Of a DNA stretch of 9,819 nt, positions 5,842-9,819 are shown piece by piece. Under the pieces are notes generated by a model that ran no database searches, had not been told where the DNA came from, and worked only from the letters and a program-made list of their open reading frames with translations. Position numbers and translations under genes: made by a program. The stretch's first letter is position 1. Every line of letters starts with the position of its first letter. The DNA is from Candidatus Zixiibacteriota bacterium (lineage in GTDB: Bacteria; Zixibacteria; MSB-5A5; GN15; JAAZOE01): the NCBI GenBank assembly GCA_028700875.1, contig JAQVRW010000087.1, positions 1-9,819 on the forward strand, in the 5' to 3' direction.

Positions 5842-7458
5842 TCATTTCGACTGAAACGCCCAGTTCTCGCCGTCTTTCTGGTAGCCGCCCGAGACAATCA
5901 CGTCCGAACCCCGCGCGACCACAAAGTCGGTGGGACCATGGAAGACGGAATTGATATCGTTCACATAGGCCGCCCTGGTGGCGGTGTAAATCATGACCCC
6001 TTTCGCGGGGTTGGCGGGATTCCGCCAGCATGAAATGAACCGCAGGTTGTCTCCGGCATAAACGCTGTCGGCGACGATCGTATCGCCGCGTACGGTAAAC
6101 GGCAAAAGCTCGGCATATCGGGCCAGCCATCGATTCCCCGATACCGTTCCATAGACGATAATCACCTTGTCGCATAAATCCTGGGTCAACGCAATGCTAT
6201 CGGGAAGAATGGGGCTGTCGCCGTAAAACAAGTCCCGAACCCCGGCGACATAGGCGTGGATTTTCCGTTGCGCGATAGTGTCCGTCTCGGCCGTCGGTAC
6301 GATAAGGACTTTCTCCTCTCCGGACATGGAAACGGCATTCATGTTCCCCCGGAATTTATCGAGGCCGAATTCCTCGACGATATCGCTCTGCATCAAGCCA
6401 TTGAAGACTGTCAACAATTCGGGATAGAAATCCGCAAAGGTTTTATATCGATCCCGCCGTGATTCGTACTCCTCCAGTTTGGCGGCCAGAAGGTCAACGT
6501 AGATGAATCCGTTGTTCCGATCATCGGCCAGGGAACGGTCGTGCGCCTCCGGGCCGCCCCTCCGGAAGAGCAACCGCGCCGTGACCGCCCGATCAATATG
6601 TTCGTCGACGCAGCTTTCCCAGGTCCCATATGCCTGACGAGTCATCTGCTCTTTGATCGGTTCGTATAGTCCGATATAATGCTCTATCGTATCGCGATAG
6701 CGCGCGGTGACGGGGTTCACGAATGAGTGGCCGAATTCATGCATGGTCAAATACCAGAAATCTTCCCGCCCGCCGAAGTAGGGCAGACCGCTTTCGCTTC
6801 CCATAGGACCGCCGACAAAGAAGATGTCCAACCCGCCGTCGGGACGAGCCGAACGCACGCCGAATCCCCCCGAATGGAACAGCGGCGCCAGAATGATATG
6901 ATAGCTGTGCTGCCGGGCGCCGAAATACTCTTCCAAATCCTTTATATATTCCTCGCTGCTGATTGTCGTTCGAACCCGGGCAACCATGCTGTCATAAACG
7001 GCGCCATGATTCTTGTAAAATGTTTCGAAATCGGTTTCCCGGGCAAAATCCCGCAGAAGGACCATAAACCGATCCAACGCCTCTCGGCCCCCGGCCCGCA
7101 TGAGGAGGAGGTCGTTGGGCCAGCCAATCGGTTTCAACTCCGGCGGGGAGGTGAAGTAAAGCATCGCCTCAACGGGAGCATCAAACGCGAACCCGATCGC
7201 GCTCAGGCTGTCGAACAGATGCACCACGGGATGATCGGCGAAGGGCTGAAAATGATCGATGACCTCTTTCCGGTACGGGAAATCAATGCGGGTGATCAAT
7301 CCGAAACGGCCGTCATAATCGCTGACCGCCTCAAGGGCGGCCAACAATTCGATTCGCGGGTCGACTTCGATCTGAAGCTGTGGTATCGCTTCCTGGGACT
7401 GGACCATACCTGCCAGCAACATGACAAGGCCGACTACAATAGTGATTGGTCGTTTCAT
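5842..7458 (-). CDS. Secreted zincin metallopeptidase, DUF4932-like
   Basis: 538 residues from the ATG at 7458. The frame stays open a further 83 codons upstream, but this ATG has a strong AAAGGAGGG Shine-Dalgarno 7 bases before it and begins a signal peptide: MKR, a hydrophobic core (residues 5-18) and likely cleavage near VQS-QEA (about residue 22). The zinc site is HEFGH at 240-244 (H240, E241, H244) followed by SFVNP. A glutamate 42 residues beyond H244 (E286, in EHIDRAV) is the candidate third ligand, as in gluzincins. The N-terminal part, 23-230, contains the DUF4932-type scaffold with FFVGGPMGS just before the helix. The C-terminal part (about 375-538: VIIVYGT, ISCWRNPANPAKG, GPTDFVVARG) is a separate domain I cannot name with confidence; similar stretches occur attached to other secreted hydrolases. 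Predicted to act in the periplasm or outside the cell; substrate unknown. Confidence 0.8.
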   Translation of the reverse strand: MKRPITIVVGLVMLLAGMVQSQEAIPQLQIEVDPRIELLAALEAVSDYDGRFGLITRIDFPYRKEVIDHFQPFADHPVVHLFDSLSAIGFAFDAPVEAMLYFTSPPELKPIGWPNDLLLMRAGGREALDRFMVLLRDFARETDFETFYKNHGAVYDSMVARVRTTISSEEYIKDLEEYFGARQHSYHIILAPLFHSGGFGVRSARPDGGLDIFFVGGPMGSESGLPYFGGREDFWYLTMHEFGHSFVNPVTARYRDTIEHYIGLYEPIKEQMTRQAYGTWESCVDEHIDRAVTARLLFRRGGPEAHDRSLADDRNNGFIYVDLLAAKLEEYESRRDRYKTFADFYPELLTVFNGLMQSDIVEEFGLDKFRGNMNAVSMSGEEKVLIVPTAETDTIAQRKIHAYVAGVRDLFYGDSPILPDSIALTQDLCDKVIIVYGTVSGNRWLARYAELLPFTVRGDTIVADSVYAGDNLRFISCWRNPANPAKGVMIYTATRAAYVNDINSVFHGPTDFVVARGSDVIVSGGYQKDGENWAFQSK

Positions 7459-7839
7459 TGATCGCCCTCCTTTGATGAAATCAGTCAATTTAAAAATAGG
7501 AAATGTGTTGACGAAAAGGAAGCATTGTTTGATCGAAGCCGGGGCGGTTTTTTCTATCGCGTTGCCGCCCATATAGTTTCGCCGCATTTTGACCTTTCGC
7601 GCCCACTTTCGAGGGCGTTCTTCGATCAGGCGGCGCACGCCTCCCTCTTCGCCGGGACTATGACTATCTACGATAACAGAAACAGGAGGCCGGGCAATCC
7701 TCGACAATCGTTTTTACATATTCCAACGGATCCATTCCCCCCCTCCCTGTGGCTTGGAATCAAAAATGACCTTGACATTCCGGCGATGGCGGGTAAATTG
7801 AGGAGCCGCGTGACGGTTTGATTGCGTTGAGGTTACGCC
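7459..7839. other. Divergent intergenic region
   Basis: 381 bases between the minus-strand metallopeptidase gene and the plus-strand pth operon. It holds the metallopeptidase Shine-Dalgarno (7465-7473) and the pth promoter (7772-7799). Frames are open here on both strands but lack motifs and good starts. For the minus strand only a weak TATTTT-like -10 near 7490-7497 can be seen, with no convincing -35. No rplY (L25) gene precedes pth. Confidence 0.5.
7772..7799 (+). promoter_or_regulatory. Predicted promoter of the pth-rpsF-rpsR operon
   Basis: A perfect -35 TTGACA (7772-7777), a 16-base spacer and -10 TAAATT (7794-7799, 4 of 6). Transcription would start near 7806, about 34 bases before the pth start codon. 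Confidence 0.55.
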
Positions 7840-8439
7840 GTGGTGAAGATCATCTGCGGGTTGGGCAACCACCCGACCGAATATCAACATACCCGGCACA
7901 ACCTGGGCTACGATATCGTGGACCGTCTCGGCAAGAAGATGGTTTCGGCCCGGCCCGGCCGATCGGTGTGGTTTGAATATATCACCGCGACGGTCGGCGG
8001 CCAGGACATTTATCTGATTAAGCCGCTGACTTTCGTCAACCGGTCGGGAATAGCGGTGGCGGAAGCGATGCGGATGTTCGGGGCCGCACCATCGGAGCTC
8101 TTTGTCATAACTGATGATTTCAATCTTCCGCTGGGAACGTTGCGGATTCGCCTGCGCGGCTCCGCTGGCGGTCATCATGGACTGGAATCGATCATCGCCG
8201 AACTCGGCGCCAAGGATTTCCCCCGGTTGCGGGCCGGAATCGGACCGTTGCCGGAAGATCCCTCGGCCCGAGAACAACGCGTTATCGACTTCGTCCTGAG
8301 CCGGTTCCGTCCGGAAGAAGAAGAAATTGTCAAGCACATGATATCGCGGGCGACAGAGGCGATGGAGTTGGTCATAGCCGATCGTCTCGACGCCGCGATT
8401 CGAGTGGCAAACAGTGCCAACCCTACTCCGGGGGATTAA
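7840..8439 (+). CDS. pth: Peptidyl-tRNA hydrolase
   Basis: 199 residues, the normal bacterial Pth length. It recycles peptidyl-tRNAs that fall off ribosomes by cutting the ester bond between peptide and tRNA, in the cytoplasm. Key sites are present: CGLGN (N10), the catalytic histidine in TRHNLG (H20), TFVNRSG (N67) and TDDFNLP (D93). Two positions that are usually fixed differ: the N-P-G after GLG reads N-H-P (10-12), and GGHNGL reads GGHHGL (110-115, H113 for Asn). Starts with tandem GTG codons (7840 and 7843); 7840 is preferred because GAGG (7829-7832) stands 7 bases before it. The C-terminal residues 190-199 are unstructured-looking. It is the first gene of a translation operon; rpsF begins 38 bases after its stop. 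Confidence 0.95.
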   Translation: MVKIICGLGNHPTEYQHTRHNLGYDIVDRLGKKMVSARPGRSVWFEYITATVGGQDIYLIKPLTFVNRSGIAVAEAMRMFGAAPSELFVITDDFNLPLGTLRIRLRGSAGGHHGLESIIAELGAKDFPRLRAGIGPLPEDPSAREQRVIDFVLSRFRPEEEEIVKHMISRATEAMELVIADRLDAAIRVANSANPTPGD

Positions 8440-8470
8440 CCTCCGGGGTCAACCACTGCCCGAAGGGAGG
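8440..8470 (+). promoter_or_regulatory. rpsF leader hairpin enclosing the Shine-Dalgarno, candidate S6:S18 element
   Basis: CCTCC (8440-8444) can pair perfectly with GGAGG (8466-8470), which is the rpsF ribosome-binding site. Inside, GGGT (8446-8449) pairs with GCCC (8458-8461), leaving a 3'-side bulge beginning CGAAG after CC. Known S6:S18 leader elements have a CCG in a bulge near the rpsF start and repress the operon when protein is in excess. The resemblance here is by eye only; consensus pairing was not tested. Confidence 0.35.
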
Positions 8471-8477
8471 TGTACGA

Positions 8478-8882
8478 ATGCCTGTCTATGACTGCACGTT
8501 AGTACTCAATTCCCAATTGGATGAAGCCGCTCTGGAAGCGGAAATCAAGAACGCCAAGGAGCTGGTCGAACGGCATGGCGGCAAGATTGTCGCCGACAAC
8601 CGGATCGGGATGCGTCGGCTGGCCTATGAAATCCGCAAGCTGACCCAGGGATACTATGTCAGCCTGGTCTTCGAGGGCACGGGTGAAATTATCCGCGAGT
8701 TGGAGTCCAACCTGCGAATCAACGAAGCCTTCTTGCGGTTCTTGACCTGCCAGTTTCAGGAATTTCCGCCCCGCGACGAACGGCTCGGCCGTTGGGGAAT
8801 GCAGGGCGGCCCGCGTCGTCATTATGATCGCGGCGAAGGTTACGGCGGTCCGGAACCGGCCTGGGGACCGGATGAGGAATAA
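8478..8882 (+). CDS. rpsF: 30S ribosomal protein S6
   Basis: 134 residues. S6 binds S18 and helix 23 of 16S rRNA on the small-subunit platform. The ferredoxin-like fold is recognisable: strand 1 YDCTLVLNSQL (4-14), helix 1 to about 33, the GGKIVADNRIGMRRLAYEIR stretch (34-53) and the YYVSLVFEG strand (59-67), then helix 2 REL..NLRINE and LRFLTCQF (86-93). The S6 fold ends near residue 98. The remaining 36 residues form a charged Arg/Gly/Tyr/Pro-rich tail ending in DEE, longer than in E. coli-type cores but common in other phyla. A strong AAGGGAGGTG Shine-Dalgarno (8463-8472) precedes the ATG by about 6 bases. rpsR follows after 57 bases with no ssb gene between them. Confidence 0.97.
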   Translation: MPVYDCTLVLNSQLDEAALEAEIKNAKELVERHGGKIVADNRIGMRRLAYEIRKLTQGYYVSLVFEGTGEIIRELESNLRINEAFLRFLTCQFQEFPPRDERLGRWGMQGGPRRHYDRGEGYGGPEPAWGPDEE

Positions 8883-8939
8883 TGCCGCGGTCGGACCGAG
8901 AACGTCCGGCGACGGAAAACGTATTGCGAGGTGTTAGTT

Positions 8940-9167
8940 ATGCTGGAAAAAAGAAAGCGGCGGCATTGCCGGTTCTGTGAAAATAAAGTCGAGGCGATCG
9001 ACTACCGGGATGACCGCCTGTTGAAACGGTTCGTGACCGAGCGCGGGAAAATCATCCCCCGCCGGGTGTCGGGAAGCTGCGCCCATCATCAGCGCATGCT
9101 GACTACGGCGATCAAGCGGGCGCGCCATCTGGCGATCCTGCCGTTCACGGCCGAGACGTTCAAATAG
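8940..9167 (+). CDS. rpsR: 30S ribosomal protein S18
   Basis: 75 residues from the ATG at 8940, chosen over the GTG at 8931 because GAGGTG (8928-8933) is correctly spaced for the ATG and S18 proteins normally start this close to the basic KRKRR stretch. S18 partners S6 on the 30S platform. The signatures are CRFCENK (C10, C13) and DYRD, the LLKRFVTERGKIIPRRVSG block (27-45) and the SCAHHQR (C47) segment followed by AIKRARHLAILPF. The C10-C13 pair plus C47 and H49/H50 match the zinc-binding form of S18; zinc itself is inferred. The gene follows rpsF in the usual order. Confidence 0.97.
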   Translation: MLEKRKRRHCRFCENKVEAIDYRDDRLLKRFVTERGKIIPRRVSGSCAHHQRMLTTAIKRARHLAILPFTAETFK

Positions 9168-9200
9168 GCTTCGAGAACGGCGTGAAGCCGAACGGCTTTT
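9167..9200 (+). promoter_or_regulatory. Two mutually exclusive hairpins between rpsR and the DUF2232 gene
   Basis: GGCTTC (9167-9172) can pair with GAAGCC (9184-9189). The same AAGCC (9185-9189) can instead pair with GGCTT (9194-9198) over a 4-base loop, and TTTT (9197-9200) overlaps and follows that stem. The second form is terminator-like but short. The shared arm also covers the predicted GTG start at 9182, so expression after rpsR may be tuned here. Low confidence because the stems are short. Confidence 0.3.
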
Positions 9201-9819
9201 ATGCACCGTTGGGCGCGATCCTGGGTGTGACCATGCCGCTGTGGATGGCCCTGCCCGTGGCCGGTTACCTGCTGGAAATCGCGTTGGCGATCACGCTGAT
9301 CATGGCGGCCATCGAAGGGCGGTTATGGTTGGTGCTGGGAGCGGCGGTGGTCGGTCTGGCGCTGGCGGCGTTGCCGGCGATCGGCCCCGCGCCGATGGTT
9401 CTGTTCCTGCCGATGTGGTTGAAAGCCGTGATCGGGCCGGTGGCGCTGGGATTGCTGATGCGCGCCGGTCGTGTCGCCTTGGTGTCGTATCTGGGGGGAG
9501 CCGTGGTGACGGCAGCGGCCGTGTTGCTGTTTTACTGGCAGGGCGCCGAAGTGCTGAATGAAATGATGAACGGTGTGGGAAAATCGTTGACCACCATGCT
9601 GGATGCGAACATGAAGACTCAGGGGTACAACGCCGAGACGGTCACCGACGTGCTGGACAAGGTGACCGGCGGGATTGCCCTGGTGAAGCGGCTTTTGCCG
9701 GGCATCATGATTCTGTCCGGGCTGGGCCAGCTGTTTATCGGCTTTGCGGTGGTTGACCTGTACTATACCCGCCGGGACAGATACTTCCCGGGTTTCGGGC
9801 CTTTTGCCTACTGGAAGAT
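9182..9819 (+). CDS. DUF2232 (YybS-like) integral membrane protein, partial at its 3' end
   Basis: 212 codons, open to the window edge. It is a polytopic membrane protein with hydrophobic segments near residues 8-24, 25-44, 48-66, 72-93, 98-118 and 172-194, and an acidic/amphipathic stretch at about 121-165 between the last two. DUF2232 proteins lie between rpsR and rplI in many bacteria and have no settled function. The ending LYYTRRDRYFPGFGPF is like that region of the family before its last helices. The GTG at 9182 is the best start I can find, with only a weak GAGAA ribosome site. ATG codons in frame at 9233 and 9245 are alternatives. The frame is open upstream into rpsR, so translational coupling is possible. 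The next gene should be rplI, outside the window. Confidence 0.75.
   Translation, partial: MKPNGFYAPLGAILGVTMPLWMALPVAGYLLEIALAITLIMAAIEGRLWLVLGAAVVGLALAALPAIGPAPMVLFLPMWLKAVIGPVALGLLMRAGRVALVSYLGGAVVTAAAVLLFYWQGAEVLNEMMNGVGKSLTTMLDANMKTQGYNAETVTDVLDKVTGGIALVKRLLPGIMILSGLGQLFIGFAVVDLYYTRRDRYFPGFGPFAYWK

Noticed and set aside
5033..5854. 273-codon plus-strand frame antisense to the DUF116 gene
   Set aside because: No motifs. The minus-strand frame has a conserved cysteine pattern and a promoter, so this is a shadow.
6727..7461. 244-codon plus-strand frame antisense to the metallopeptidase gene
   Set aside because: No domain or start signal; the opposite strand encodes HEFGH and a signal peptide in frame.
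7542..7570. GGGCGG/CCGCCC pair in the divergent intergenic region as a terminator
   Set aside because: The T-run lies in the loop and not after the stem, and no gene on the plus strand ends upstream of it.
7459..7707. Upstream extension of the metallopeptidase frame by 83 codons
   Set aside because: The extension has no Shine-Dalgarno at its start and would bury a clear signal peptide; the ATG at 7458 has AAAGGAGGG.
7525..7821. 98-codon plus-strand frame before pth, in the place where rplY often lies
   Set aside because: Its sequence shows no L25 or other ribosomal motifs, and it runs over the predicted pth promoter.

Overview
This window looks like chromosomal DNA of a Gram-negative bacterium with fairly high GC, most likely from the FCB superphylum or a related uncultured lineage. 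The reasons are a LolC/E lipoprotein-release permease (which implies an outer membrane), a class II LysRS whose motif 2 region reads like FCB-type enzymes, DUF4932 and DUF116 proteins, and the dispersed GAGCGAAGCGAAG repeat that is frequent in environmental candidate phyla. The phylum is an inference; no rRNA gene is present.

Left part (1-2876, minus strand): lysS is followed by a small GIY-YIG nuclease gene and then by the 5' part of a lolC/lolE-type permease gene that runs off the window. lysS next to lolC is a recurrent bacterial arrangement. Here about 630 bp holding the GIY-YIG gene and three copies of a hairpin-forming repeat separate them. The nuclease frame reads through one repeat copy and overlaps the permease start. 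lysS has a recognisable promoter and a leader hairpin.

Middle part (2877-4819): an AT-richer segment carries a complete class II Fic AMP-transferase-like gene with a C-terminal winged helix. It is flanked by a 15-bp inverted repeat downstream and by two 86-bp imperfect direct repeats upstream. Each repeat holds the same promoter-like block and a TAAAG-A-CTTTA palindrome, which suggests autoregulation. This looks like an acquired toxin-type or regulatory module.

Next (4820-7458, minus strand): a cysteine-rich DUF116 protein gene with its own promoter, then a gene for a secreted zincin metallopeptidase (DUF4932-like, HEFGH) with a signal peptide.

Right part (7772-9819, plus strand): a divergent translation operon, pth - rpsF - rpsR - DUF2232 membrane protein, the last cut by the window edge (rplI would be expected next). 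The rpsF leader can fold its Shine-Dalgarno into a hairpin with a CCG-containing side bulge, a candidate S6:S18 feedback element. No tRNA, rRNA, CRISPR array or intact transposase was seen. The best leads for something undescribed are the duplicated Fic control region and the repeat-associated GIY-YIG insertion.
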